The position numbers and the translations under genes were made by a program. Shown here piece by piece: positions 29,086 to 37,896 of a stretch of DNA of 64,000 bases. Source of the stretch: Tepidiphilus sp. J10. GTDB taxonomy: Bacteria > Pseudomonadota > Gammaproteobacteria > Burkholderiales > Thiobacillaceae. Within the stretch, counting starts at the first letter, position 1; every line of letters begins with the position of its first letter. The notes below the pieces were generated by a model. The model was given only the letters and a program-made list of their open reading frames with translations, was not told the DNA's origin and did no database searches. The stretch is from contig CAMDHJ010000001.1 of assembly GCA_945897865.1 (NCBI GenBank), forward strand, positions 26,678-90,677. Reading direction: 5' to 3'.

Positions 29086-30343
29086 CCCTGAAAACGGTGA
29101 TTTGCAGGAATCGGCCGGAGGCGTTGCAGCCGGGGCGGTTCGAGTCGGCGTGCTGTCCAATACCACCTGGTATCTGTTCAATTTTCGTTTGAATCTGATG
29201 CGTGCTTTGCGAGACGCTGGCTATCAGGTCATTGCCATTGGTCCCAGGGATGGTTACGAGTCCAGGATCGAAGCAGCCGGTTTCCGCCATGTGGACTGGT
29301 CGCTGGACAGGGCGGGCACGCATCCGCTGAACGAACTGGGCTGCGTGCGTGATTTGCGGCGCAGTTTGAAAGTGGAAAAGCTGGATGTGCTGTTGAGCTA
29401 TACGCCAAAGGGAAATATCTATGCCGCGCTGGCTAGCCAATACGACATTCCGGTTATCGCCAATGTATCCGGCCTCGGCCGGGCATTTATGAAAACCGGG
29501 CCGCTTAACTGGCTGGTGCAGGGCTTGTACTGGCTGACTTTCCGGCGTTTGGCCTGGGTGTTTTTTCAGAACCGGGATGACATGACCCTGTTCGTGCGGC
29601 GGCGTTTGGTCGGTGAATCCAAGATCGAGTGCCTGCCCGGCTCCGGGGTGGATGTTCGGCGTTTCCGGCCTGCCTCTGATGCGGAGCCGGTGGTTGCTTC
29701 AGCCTTGCCGTTTGTCTTCTTGTTGGCCGCACGCCTGCTCTGGGACAAAGGCATCGGTGAATATGTCGAAGCGGCTCGACGGATCAAGCAAGCGCATCCC
29801 GCAACGCGCTTCCAGTTGCTTGGTTTTCTAGATGCTCGCCAACACGGTTCGGTGGCCAGAACGACAATTGAAGCCTGGACAGCGGAGGGATTGATCGAAT
29901 ACCTGGGGGCAACCGACGATGTGTTGCCGTTCCTGCAGGCCGCCGACTGCGTGGTTTTACCGTCCTACCGCGAGGGCATGCCGCGCATCCTGCTGGAAGC
30001 GGCCAGCGTGGCCAAGCCGGTGATCGCGGCGGACAGCCCCGGTTGTCGCGATGCACTGGTGGATGGCGTGACGGGTTTGTTGTGTAAGCCGCGTGATTCC
30101 GGCGACCTGGCCACCAAAATGTTGAGCATGCTGCAGATGCCGCCGGAGAAACGACGGGAGATGGGACGTCAGGGCCGGCTGCGGATGCTGGAAAGTTTTG
30201 ATGAGAACCGTGTGTTGACCCGTTATCTCGCGGTTCTGCAGCGGCTGACGACGCATTCCAACCTGGTCGGTGCCGGTATTTGTCGGAGCCGCTTGCAGAA
30301 ACCAAACAATGGCCTTCCGCAAGGAGGCAACTACGAGTTATGA
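29075..30343 (+). CDS. Glycosyltransferase family 4
   Basis: LLAARLLWDKGIGEYVEAARRIK, VVLPSYREGMPRILLEAASVAKPVIAADSPGCRDALVDGVTGLL. Confidence 0.93.
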   Translation: MRIDPENGDLQESAGGVAAGAVRVGVLSNTTWYLFNFRLNLMRALRDAGYQVIAIGPRDGYESRIEAAGFRHVDWSLDRAGTHPLNELGCVRDLRRSLKVEKLDVLLSYTPKGNIYAALASQYDIPVIANVSGLGRAFMKTGPLNWLVQGLYWLTFRRLAWVFFQNRDDMTLFVRRRLVGESKIECLPGSGVDVRRFRPASDAEPVVASALPFVFLLAARLLWDKGIGEYVEAARRIKQAHPATRFQLLGFLDARQHGSVARTTIEAWTAEGLIEYLGATDDVLPFLQAADCVVLPSYREGMPRILLEAASVAKPVIAADSPGCRDALVDGVTGLLCKPRDSGDLATKMLSMLQMPPEKRREMGRQGRLRMLESFDENRVLTRYLAVLQRLTTHSNLVGAGICRSRLQKPNNGLPQGGNYEL

Positions 30344-31014
30344 AAACGACGGTCTGGCTATTTTTCATCATGATGGTTGCTGCGGCCGTCATGTCAGAAC
30401 ACTTGAAACCTGGAAGATTGGCGGTTCCTTTGAGCGAGGCGGAACTGGAGGCGCTGGTTCCGAGTGTGATCGAGGACTGGCGTAAGGTTGAAACGTTGCA
30501 AACCTTGATTCCCAATGTGGAACTCAAGGCTCAAATCGATAATACCTACGACGCTGTCTTGCAACGAATGTATGCCCGTCCCGATGGAACGCGGATCTTG
30601 TTGCTTTTGGCGTACAACAGACAGCAGATGGGCTTATCCCGCGCGCATCGTCAGGAGCTTTGTTATCAATCCAGCGGTGCGGAAATTCTGGATCAGGAAT
30701 ACGTCCACCTTCAGACCCGCTGGAACACCCTTCCGGTCATGCGATTGCACACCATCAATGGCGAGCGGCAGGAGCCCTTGACTTACTGGTTCACAGTAGG
30801 CAATCGAGCCGCAGTCGCGCCGGGTGAATTGCTCATGGCGCAACTGTTGGCCGGCTTGTCGGGGCAGGCACCGGAAGGCTTCCTGGTGCGGGTTTCCATG
30901 TTGTCCACCGATTCTCGTGCGGCCTTTCCTATCCAGGCAGCGTTTATCAAAGCCATGCTGAACTCGATGCCACAGTCTGGGGCGCAACGTCTATCCGGCG
31001 AGGCCAAGATATGA
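30340..31014 (+). CDS. epsI: EpsI-like (DUF3485-type) exosortase-associated protein
   Basis: Short N-terminal TM, LSRAHRQELCYQSSGAEIL and TYWFTVG motifs; upstream of exosortase; start at MKTTVWLFFIMM with ATGA overlap to previous gene. Confidence 0.75.
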   Translation: MKTTVWLFFIMMVAAAVMSEHLKPGRLAVPLSEAELEALVPSVIEDWRKVETLQTLIPNVELKAQIDNTYDAVLQRMYARPDGTRILLLLAYNRQQMGLSRAHRQELCYQSSGAEILDQEYVHLQTRWNTLPVMRLHTINGERQEPLTYWFTVGNRAAVAPGELLMAQLLAGLSGQAPEGFLVRVSMLSTDSRAAFPIQAAFIKAMLNSMPQSGAQRLSGEAKI

Positions 31015-31209
31015 ACCTGAATCCGGCAGTTGTCCGTGTTGTAGGAGCGTCCGCTTGCGGCGCGAGCGTTGAGAGATCGGCCCGCAAGCGGAGCCTCCTA
31101 CAATGTTTTCTACCTCACCCGACAGGTGAATGTGGAAATCGGCCTCTCGCCAGTAGTCAGGCGGCTTCACGGAGAAGCATCCGTGCTCAACTGAGGTTTC
31201 CAGGATGAA
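31011..31209 (-). mobile_element. Family-2 MITE-like element copy A (31016-31204, 189 bp) with 5-bp TSD ATGAA (31011-31015 and 31205-31209)
   Basis: Termini CCTGAATCCGGCAGTTG / CAACTGAGGTTTCCAGG are imperfect inverted repeats; exact 5-bp duplication; near-identical copy at the right window edge. Confidence 0.92.
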
Positions 31210-32113
31210 CAAACCGGCAACCAACCAGATAGAGACGTTGAGTCCGGAGGTCGAGCGGGAAGTCGCCGTGCCGCGCAAATGCCTGCGGCAGACATGGGGA
31301 CTCTGGCTTGGCTTCGGAATCCTGCTCACGCTGCTGGTGCTCGATTTCCATACATTGCTGTGGATGCATGGTGAGAAGCTCGACAACGCCTTGATTTTGT
31401 TGATTGCACTTGGCCTGTTGTTCAAGAATCGGCGCGCAATCGGCTGTTTGGAGAGACCAACTCGACCTTGGCTATCCGGCACGGTGTTGTTGTTGGGTCT
31501 GTTGCTTTTCGTGCTTGGCCGGTCTCAGACCATTCTGTTTTTCGAGGCCTTTTCGCTCAGTCTGGTTCTGCTTTCCGTCGTGTATGTAACCGGGGGAATC
31601 GCTTCGTTGCGAGCGCTCTGGTTTCCAATCTTCCTGTTGGTGTTTGTTCCGCCGATGCCCGGCGTTTTCGTTGACGCATTCACCGGTGAATTGAAGCAAC
31701 TCGTTTCACTCTGGGTGGAAAGCCTGCTTTACTTTGTTGGCTATCCGATTGCGCGCGATGGCGTCATGCTTTTGGTGGGACCGTATCAAATGATGGTGGC
31801 CGACGCGTGTTCGGGCATGAATTCGATTTTTTCTCTTACCGCGATCGGTCTGGTTTACCTGTATGTCACCCCGAAACCCGGCTTCGGTCGTAACGCGATC
31901 CTGCTTGCGAGCATCCTGCCGATCGCCATCCTCGCAAATGTGCTGCGTGTTCTGTTGTTGGTGTTGATCACTTATCACTTCGGCTACGCAGCCGGGCAGG
32001 GCTTTGCGCATACTTTCGCCCATATCCTGCTGTTCCTGGCAGCCGTCGCGTTGTTGGTCGGAATCGATCGCGCGGTGGATCTCATGACGGGGTTACGCCG
32101 GGGACGCGAATAG
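31205..32113 (+). CDS. xrtB: Exosortase, XrtB-like (EpsH family)
   Basis: MLLVGPYQMMVADACSGMNSIFSLTAIGLVYLYV (Cys), ILANVLRVLLLVLITYHFG (Arg), GFAHTFAHILLF (His); 8 or more TM segments. Confidence 0.9.
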   Translation: MNKPATNQIETLSPEVEREVAVPRKCLRQTWGLWLGFGILLTLLVLDFHTLLWMHGEKLDNALILLIALGLLFKNRRAIGCLERPTRPWLSGTVLLLGLLLFVLGRSQTILFFEAFSLSLVLLSVVYVTGGIASLRALWFPIFLLVFVPPMPGVFVDAFTGELKQLVSLWVESLLYFVGYPIARDGVMLLVGPYQMMVADACSGMNSIFSLTAIGLVYLYVTPKPGFGRNAILLASILPIAILANVLRVLLLVLITYHFGYAAGQGFAHTFAHILLFLAAVALLVGIDRAVDLMTGLRRGRE

Positions 32114-32205
32114 GGGAAGGGATTCCGGCGTGCTTCACGGAAACTTCACGTTAGCCGAATACCATCAACGCTTTGAATGAGCTTTAGAGTTGCCACTCTC
32201 AAACC

Positions 32206-33054
32206 ATGCGCAAATTCCCGCTTTTCCTCATTGTTCTGGTGATTTGCTCACAACCCGGTTTTGCTGCTGAACGCGATATTGTTGCCCGCATGGGTAGCTT
32301 GAGCCTGAGCGAAGCCGATATTCAAGGTATCGTCAACAGCATGCCGGCGGATGCGCGCGGTGCGCAGTCCCTGGAACAACGCATACGTACCGAAATGCTT
32401 CGGCGGAATCTGGCCGCCGAGGCGAGAAGTCAAGCTTTCGACAAGAAACCTGAAGTGGAAGCTCGCATGCGACAAGCTGCGGAGCAGGTGCTGGTCACCA
32501 GTTACATGAACAGCATCGCCCAACCGCCAGCTGATTTCCCTTCGCCTGATCTGCTGAAACAAGCTTATGAAGCGAACAAGGACGCTCTGAAGACGCCAAT
32601 GCAATATCGCGTGCGCCAGATTTACATCGCCGGGAAGGACGACAAGTCGCGCAAACTGGCTGAGCAACTGGTGCTCGAAGCCAATCGCAAGGGCGCCAGT
32701 TTCGCCACCCTGGCACGCAAACAATCGCAACATGCGCCCAGCGCCGGCAATGGCGGCGACTTGGGTTGGCTGAACGAAAAAGATCTCGCGCCGCCGTTTC
32801 GGGATGCCCTTTCCGGGCTGGCCGTCAACGGCATCAGTGCACCCGTGTCGGTCGCGGAAGGTTGGCACATCCTGAAACTTGAGGAGCGCAAAGAACCTGA
32901 ACTGCAAAGCCTGGACAAGGTCCGCGATTTGCTGGTGCGCAATCTGCGCCTGCGCAAAGCAGCGCAGCTTGAACAAGCCTACCTGGAGGCCATGCTGCAA
33001 CGCACGCCGATTTCACTCAACGGCATTGCGCTGGAAGAAATCATCAAGCGTTGA
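32206..33054 (+). CDS. epsD: Parvulin-type peptidylprolyl isomerase, EpsD-like
   Basis: YRVRQIYIAGKDDKSRKLAEQLVLEANRKGASFATLARKQSQHAPSAGNGGDLGWLNEKDLAPPFRDALSGLAVNGISAPVSVAEGWHILKLEER rotamase domain. Confidence 0.85.
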   Translation: MRKFPLFLIVLVICSQPGFAAERDIVARMGSLSLSEADIQGIVNSMPADARGAQSLEQRIRTEMLRRNLAAEARSQAFDKKPEVEARMRQAAEQVLVTSYMNSIAQPPADFPSPDLLKQAYEANKDALKTPMQYRVRQIYIAGKDDKSRKLAEQLVLEANRKGASFATLARKQSQHAPSAGNGGDLGWLNEKDLAPPFRDALSGLAVNGISAPVSVAEGWHILKLEERKEPELQSLDKVRDLLVRNLRLRKAAQLEQAYLEAMLQRTPISLNGIALEEIIKR

Positions 33055-33147
33055 TCTATCTGGACAGGCTCATAGGCCCCGTTGTAACAAACCTGGCATA
33101 GCTTGAGCGGTGTTCAAAACCACAAACTGATTGGTACGGAGATTGCA

Positions 33148-34164
33148 ATGACTCACCTTCGCTCGCTGCAGAAACTCACCATGCTGGCATCCGCCATGCT
33201 CATCAGCATGTCACCTCTGGCCGCCGACATTACCGGCGCCGGCGCGACTTTCCCCTATGCGGTCTACACCAAATGGGCCGAAGCCTATAAAGCCGCCACC
33301 GGCAATCAGGTGAACTACCAGGGTATCGGCTCCTCCGGCGGCATCAAGCAGATCATGGCCAAGACCGTCGATTTTGGCGGCAGCGACGCCCCGCTGAAGG
33401 AAGCGCAACTCGACGCTGCCGGTCTGGTGCAAGTCCCGACCGTGATGGGCGGCATCACCATCGTCCACGGGGTTCCCGACATCGAAACCGGCAAGCTGCA
33501 ACTGGATGGCGCCACTGCCGCCGACATCTTCGGCGGCGTGATCAGGAAGTGGAACGATCCTGCGATTGCCAAGCTGAATCCTGACCTCAAGTTGCCCAAT
33601 ATGCCGATTGTCGTTGCGCATCGTTCCGACGGTTCCGGTACGACCTATGCGTTTACCAATTACTTGGCCAAACAATCTGCCGGCTTCCGACGCAAAGTCG
33701 GCACCGGCACCACGGTGAACTGGCCGACCAACGGAGTCGGTGGCAAAGGCAATCCTGGCGTCGCCTCCAATGTGCAAAAGATCAAGGGCACCATCGGCTA
33801 TGTCGACATCGCCGACGCCATGAAGAACAAGATGACTTTCGTGGCGCTGAAGAACAAAGCCGGCAACTACATCGTCCCGAACCAGCAATCCATCGCGGAT
33901 GCCGCTTTCGGTGTCAACTTCAGGATCAAGGGCATGGCCCCCGACCTGCTCGACCAAAGCCACCAGAACGCCTGACCAATCACCACCGCAACCTACGCCC
34001 TGGCGTATCAAAAGGGTTCGGATGCAAGCCGGCAAAAGGGCGTGGTCGACTTCTTCACCTGGTCTTTGAACAACGGTCAGAAACTGGCGGAAGAAATTGG
34101 CTTCCTGGCGTTGCCGGACAACGTGGTGAAGATGGTCGAGAACGAGATGAAGCGGATCAATTAA
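33148..34164 (+). pseudogene. pstS: PstS-type phosphate-binding protein with in-frame TGA (33973-33975)
   Basis: ITGAGATFPYAVYTKWAEAYKAATGNQVNYQGIGSSGGIKQI...HRSDGSGTTYAFTNYL...; same frame after TGA reads PITTATYALAYQKGSDASRQKGVVDFFTWSLNNGQKLAEEIGFLALPDNVVKMVENEMKRIN*. Confidence 0.88.
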
Positions 34165-34288
34165 CCTGGAAAACTCAGTTGAGCGCGGATATATCTCCGC
34201 TTGCGGGCCCAGTACCACAACTCGCCTCAACGCTCGCGCCGCAAGCGGACGCTCCTACAACGCGGACAACTGCCGAATCCAGGATTAA
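34160..34288 (+). mobile_element. Family-2 element copy B (34165-34283, 119 bp, internally deleted) with 5-bp TSD ATTAA
   Basis: CCTGGAAAACTCAGTTGAGCGCGG...CGGACAACTGCCGAATCCAGG; ATTAA at 34160-34164 and 34284-34288. Confidence 0.9.
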
Positions 34289-34313
34289 GCCCGACTTGGG
34301 AGCTTATTGATCC

Positions 34314-34592
34314 GGCATGTAGGTGCGAATTTATTCGCACGCAAGCGGTTGATGATGCGAATAAATTGGCTCAGTTCGCGTTAAGTAGTGATGAGTGTTC
34401 CCCCCTTTGAAAAAGGGGGGTTAAGGGGGGATTTATGGGACATCCGCATAAGGCACCGCCGTCAAAATCCCCCTCAATCCCCCTTTACAAAGGGGGAAGT
34501 CCTCTCGGAGGCTGCTGCGCCTTGGTCATCCCTACTTACCAAGAATTGAGCCAATAAATTCGCACCTTCAGTCCAGGCAACCGCGTTTTCAA
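34314..34592 (+). repeat. REP-like palindromic repeat (TGTAGGTGCGAATTTATTCGCAC...GCGAATAAATTCGCACC), interrupted by a family-1 element
   Basis: Same sequence, uninterrupted, in copy D at 34661-34722. Confidence 0.8.
34360..34560 (+). mobile_element. Family-1 MITE-like element copy 3 (34368-34552, 185 bp) with 8-bp TSD AATAAATT
   Basis: GGCTCAGTTCGCGTTAAGTAGTGATG...CATCCCTACTTACCAAGAATTGAGCC; AATAAATT at 34360-34367 and 34553-34560. Confidence 0.93.
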
Positions 34593-34598
34593 GGATCA

Positions 34599-34749
34599 AT
34601 AACCCTGGAATCCTCAGTTGGGATTGAATATTGTGAAATTTCAAGCAGTTGCGTTACTGATGTAGGTGCGAATTCATTCGCACACAAGCGGTTGATTTTG
34701 CGAATAAATTCGCACCTACAGTCCGGTCAACTGCGTTTTTTAGGATAAC
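34599..34749 (+). mobile_element. Family-2-like element copy D (34604-34744, 141 bp) with 5-bp TSD ATAAC and a different palindromic core
   Basis: CCTGGAATCCTCAGTTGG...CGGTCAACTGCGTTTTTTAGG; ATAAC at 34599-34603 and 34745-34749. Confidence 0.82.
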
Positions 34750-34759
34750 CAATCGAAGC

Positions 34760-35470
34760 TCAGCCACCCGGCGGCTTGATCAGCTTTTGCTCATCCAGTT
34801 TGTCGCGGTATTCCTCCAGCAGGTTTTCAATCTCCACCCGCTTGAGGCCGAACAGGGGCTCTTTCTGAGCCAGGATTTCATTGCAGCTTTTTTGCTCGAA
34901 GCGGGTCATCAAATCGCGGCCGGTTTGATACAGCTTCAAATTATTTGATTCGCAAGACGCAATCTCACGTTCCTGGCGCGACTTGACGCCTTCGAGTTGG
35001 CGCTTGTCGGCTTCGGTTTGAGCCAGGGTCTGCCGGGTCTGCGCCAAGGTCTTCGCAGCTTCGGCCAACTTCGCCTCGGTATCGGCCAAACGGGTTTGCG
35101 TTGCCGCCAAATCCTGCTTGTGCGTTTCCAGATCTTTCAACCATTGCGCAGCCTGCTGCTTTTCTTCAGCCAGACTCAAGTTCAGTTTGCGTACTTTGGC
35201 TTGCGTCGCTTTCGACTCCTTCAGCGCCTGGTCGCGTTCACTGCCCAGCTTGGCTTTTTCAGCCTCAAGAGTGGCGAGTTGGCCCTGCGTTTGCTGCAAT
35301 TGCATTTGCGCGCGACGCAATGCTTCACGCTCCCGACTCGCCTTCTTGTCCGGATTGGCCTGCACCGAGCCGACCGCTACAGAACACAGCAGCAACAGGG
35401 TGATCCATCGAATTCGTTCATGCATCGTCTTTACCATCCTTTTTCCTGTCGACTGTTCCTGTTGTGGCAA
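34760..35470 (-). CDS. Exported coiled-coil protein of unknown function
   Basis: Signal peptide (WITLLLLCSVAVGSVQA) and long heptad-rich helix. Confidence 0.65.
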   Translation of the reverse strand: MPQQEQSTGKRMVKTMHERIRWITLLLLCSVAVGSVQANPDKKASREREALRRAQMQLQQTQGQLATLEAEKAKLGSERDQALKESKATQAKVRKLNLSLAEEKQQAAQWLKDLETHKQDLAATQTRLADTEAKLAEAAKTLAQTRQTLAQTEADKRQLEGVKSRQEREIASCESNNLKLYQTGRDLMTRFEQKSCNEILAQKEPLFGLKRVEIENLLEEYRDKLDEQKLIKPPGG

Positions 35471-35475
35471 CTGGC

Positions 35476-36288
35476 TTACAGGGTCTTGGCGCCAAAATCC
35501 ACCAACAACTTCTGAATCCGCTTGTTGTCGCTTTCAGTGGTCGAATCCAGTGCGGTGCCCTTGTTTTTATCCTGCACATTGGCATCGACGCCCGCTTCCA
35601 ACATGACACGCACCGCATCCTCAAAATTTTCAAACGCCGCCAGGCTCAACGCCGTGCGGCCTTCCGAATTGAACAGCGTGTAATCGGGACGGGCACGCAT
35701 CAACACGCGAATCACCGCGACGCGGTTCATGCTCGCGGCAGCAATCAGCGGGGTATTGCCGTCATTGCTCTTGATATCCGGATTCGCCCCGGCTTTCAGC
35801 AACAGCTCGACAATCCGCGCATGGCCGCGCAATGCGGCTTGCCCGAGCGGTGTGAAGCCAGCCGACTTCAGGTCCGGGTCGGCGCCGGCATCCAGCAGCA
35901 GGCGCACCGACTCGACATCGCCGCGTATCACTGCATGCAACAGCGCGCTACGACCCCACAGATCGGGAACGCCGTTCGGATTGATGCCAACCCGCAGCAA
36001 GATATCCAACCGCGTCCTATCACCTGCTGTTACCGCCTCGATCAGCGCGAGCTGCTCCGGCATCGCGTATTCAGGCTGTTGATCGTTGCCAGTTGCCCGG
36101 ATGAGCGCGAATTCAAGTGGATCGTATTGGTGACGCGGCGCTTCCGTCACCGTTTCCGGCAACAGCCAGGTATCGCGCTCAGGGTCGAAGGCGTGCGCAG
36201 GGGAGGCCAACGCAAGCAATAGAATGCAGCTCTGCAATCCGATGTGCCGAACGCTGCCAAGCGTTGAGCGATGCTTAGAACTTGGCAT
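35476..36288 (-). CDS. Exported ankyrin-repeat protein
   Basis: Repeated LLLDAGADPDLKSAGFTPLGQAALRGHARIVELLLKAGANPDIKS; signal peptide. Confidence 0.88.
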   Translation of the reverse strand: MPSSKHRSTLGSVRHIGLQSCILLLALASPAHAFDPERDTWLLPETVTEAPRHQYDPLEFALIRATGNDQQPEYAMPEQLALIEAVTAGDRTRLDILLRVGINPNGVPDLWGRSALLHAVIRGDVESVRLLLDAGADPDLKSAGFTPLGQAALRGHARIVELLLKAGANPDIKSNDGNTPLIAAASMNRVAVIRVLMRARPDYTLFNSEGRTALSLAAFENFEDAVRVMLEAGVDANVQDKNKGTALDSTTESDNKRIQKLLVDFGAKTL

Positions 36289-37837
36289 TCAGGTCAACCT
36301 GAAACAGATCAACCCCGAACGGCAAACCGTCGATTTCGTCGGCCGACATCCACTTGGCGGAGAGCCAGGTATTGCGGTCAAGGCCATAGCTGCCGCCCAG
36401 GTAGAACCCCTTGGCATCCGTGCCACCGAGGCGGAAATCGGAATCGGTGAAGGCATCCAGCGTCGCGTCACGCTCGATATGCTTGTAACCCAGGAAAACC
36501 TGCCAATCGCCGGGCAGGTTGATCGCCGGATGGCCCACAGTGACCTTGGCATGCCAGGCCAGATTCTTCTCTTCATAACCCGCACCCATGCGACTCGAAA
36601 CTTCCGCCAAGTCATAGCCTATGTTCTGAACCACATCGGCGCTCAAAATCACATGGATCGGATCGAAATACGTCAGGTCGGCCATGGCGGTCAAATTCAG
36701 CAACCGATAGTCGGAAGCCAGGCCCCAGACTGGATCATCCTGAGTGCCATTGTTGTTGGCATCGGTATCGATCACGTACAGCGAATTGCCTTTCTGGCGG
36801 AACTGCGGCGTGGTTCTGTCGTAAAAACCGTTCACGGTGGGGGTTGAATTACGTACACCGGTGATATTCCGGTAATCGTAATAACCCAAGCCGAAACGCC
36901 AGCGACTGAATGCGCCGGTACGCCAGTCCAGGCCCACCTGGGCGGCATAGAGCCATTTATCCTTGGCCAGATTGGTGGTGGAAGATTCCACTTCCTGCAA
37001 TGGGAAAGCACCGACCGTGAAGAAAGGCTTGGCGGCCATGGTCTGATTTGGCCACGGCTTGAACGTGGCTGCCACACCCTCGAAATTGACATCGTCATCC
37101 CACACCAGGTCGGTGCTGAAGAACGGATTCGGAATGCGGCCGCCGGACGCTTCCAGCCAGTCGATCGGCTTGACCTTCAGGAAAGCGCGATCAAGCACCA
37201 ACGAATACTTGTTCGACGTGGTACCCAAGGTCTGATTGGTGGAAACCGGATCCGAAGTATTGCCGGTCACCAGCCGGAAACCGGCCGACACGCTGTCCGA
37301 GACCTTTGCCTGCAGGCCGAGGCGGGCACGCACACGCGAACGATGACGATCTTCATCGGTATTGGCCAGATCAATCCCGGCGGCCTGGAAATTGGCTGGC
37401 GCGGCATTGTCAGAAGCGAACAAATCGCCCTGATAGCGAACCCGCAAATCTCCTTCCCACTTCAGCCTTTCCACCCATTCCGGCACCGCATTGACATCGC
37501 CCCAGCGCTCGGTCTTGGCCTGTGCCACGACTTCCTGGCGAATCTGTTCGCGGATTTCCCGTTTCACCACTTCCGGGATGTAAGGCACCCGCACCACACC
37601 CGCCGCAGCTTCCGTTTTGGCGGCGGTTTCGGCGGCTTGCTGGCCCTTGGCCTCGGCCTGCTCAACCAGCGTCTTGGCGACTTCGTCGGTCAAAATGCCT
37701 TTCTCCACCAGCGCATCGAGAATCGCAAACGTCGTTGCGCGGAGGGCTTCGAGCTGTTCGCGTTCATTCGCCTGGGCAGGCGCGGTAGCGGCCAATGCAA
37801 GCGCCAGAGCAAGCGGTTTGATGGAGGTTTGTTTCAT
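36275..37837 (-). CDS. Putative outer-membrane porin
   Basis: Signal peptide, N-terminal helical region, then beta-barrel (LKWEGDLRVRYQGDLF...RSRVRARLGLQAKVSDSVSAGFRLVTG...) ending in VDLNAKF. Confidence 0.82.
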   Translation of the reverse strand: MKQTSIKPLALALALAATAPAQANEREQLEALRATTFAILDALVEKGILTDEVAKTLVEQAEAKGQQAAETAAKTEAAAGVVRVPYIPEVVKREIREQIRQEVVAQAKTERWGDVNAVPEWVERLKWEGDLRVRYQGDLFASDNAAPANFQAAGIDLANTDEDRHRSRVRARLGLQAKVSDSVSAGFRLVTGNTSDPVSTNQTLGTTSNKYSLVLDRAFLKVKPIDWLEASGGRIPNPFFSTDLVWDDDVNFEGVAATFKPWPNQTMAAKPFFTVGAFPLQEVESSTTNLAKDKWLYAAQVGLDWRTGAFSRWRFGLGYYDYRNITGVRNSTPTVNGFYDRTTPQFRQKGNSLYVIDTDANNNGTQDDPVWGLASDYRLLNLTAMADLTYFDPIHVILSADVVQNIGYDLAEVSSRMGAGYEEKNLAWHAKVTVGHPAINLPGDWQVFLGYKHIERDATLDAFTDSDFRLGGTDAKGFYLGGSYGLDRNTWLSAKWMSADEIDGLPFGVDLFQVDLNAKF

Positions 37838-37896
37838 TTCGTCGTCTTCATTTCAAATCGAAAAAAGCGTCGGCAGGGGAGTGCCGACAATCCAAC

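Noticed and set aside
33973-33975. TGA as a recoded Trp or selenocysteine codon
   Set aside because: TGA is used as an ordinary stop elsewhere (e.g. ATGA overlaps at 30340 and 20569). The PstS position is a Trp, not Cys/Sec, and no SECIS-like hairpin was evident. Mutation or sequence error is simpler.
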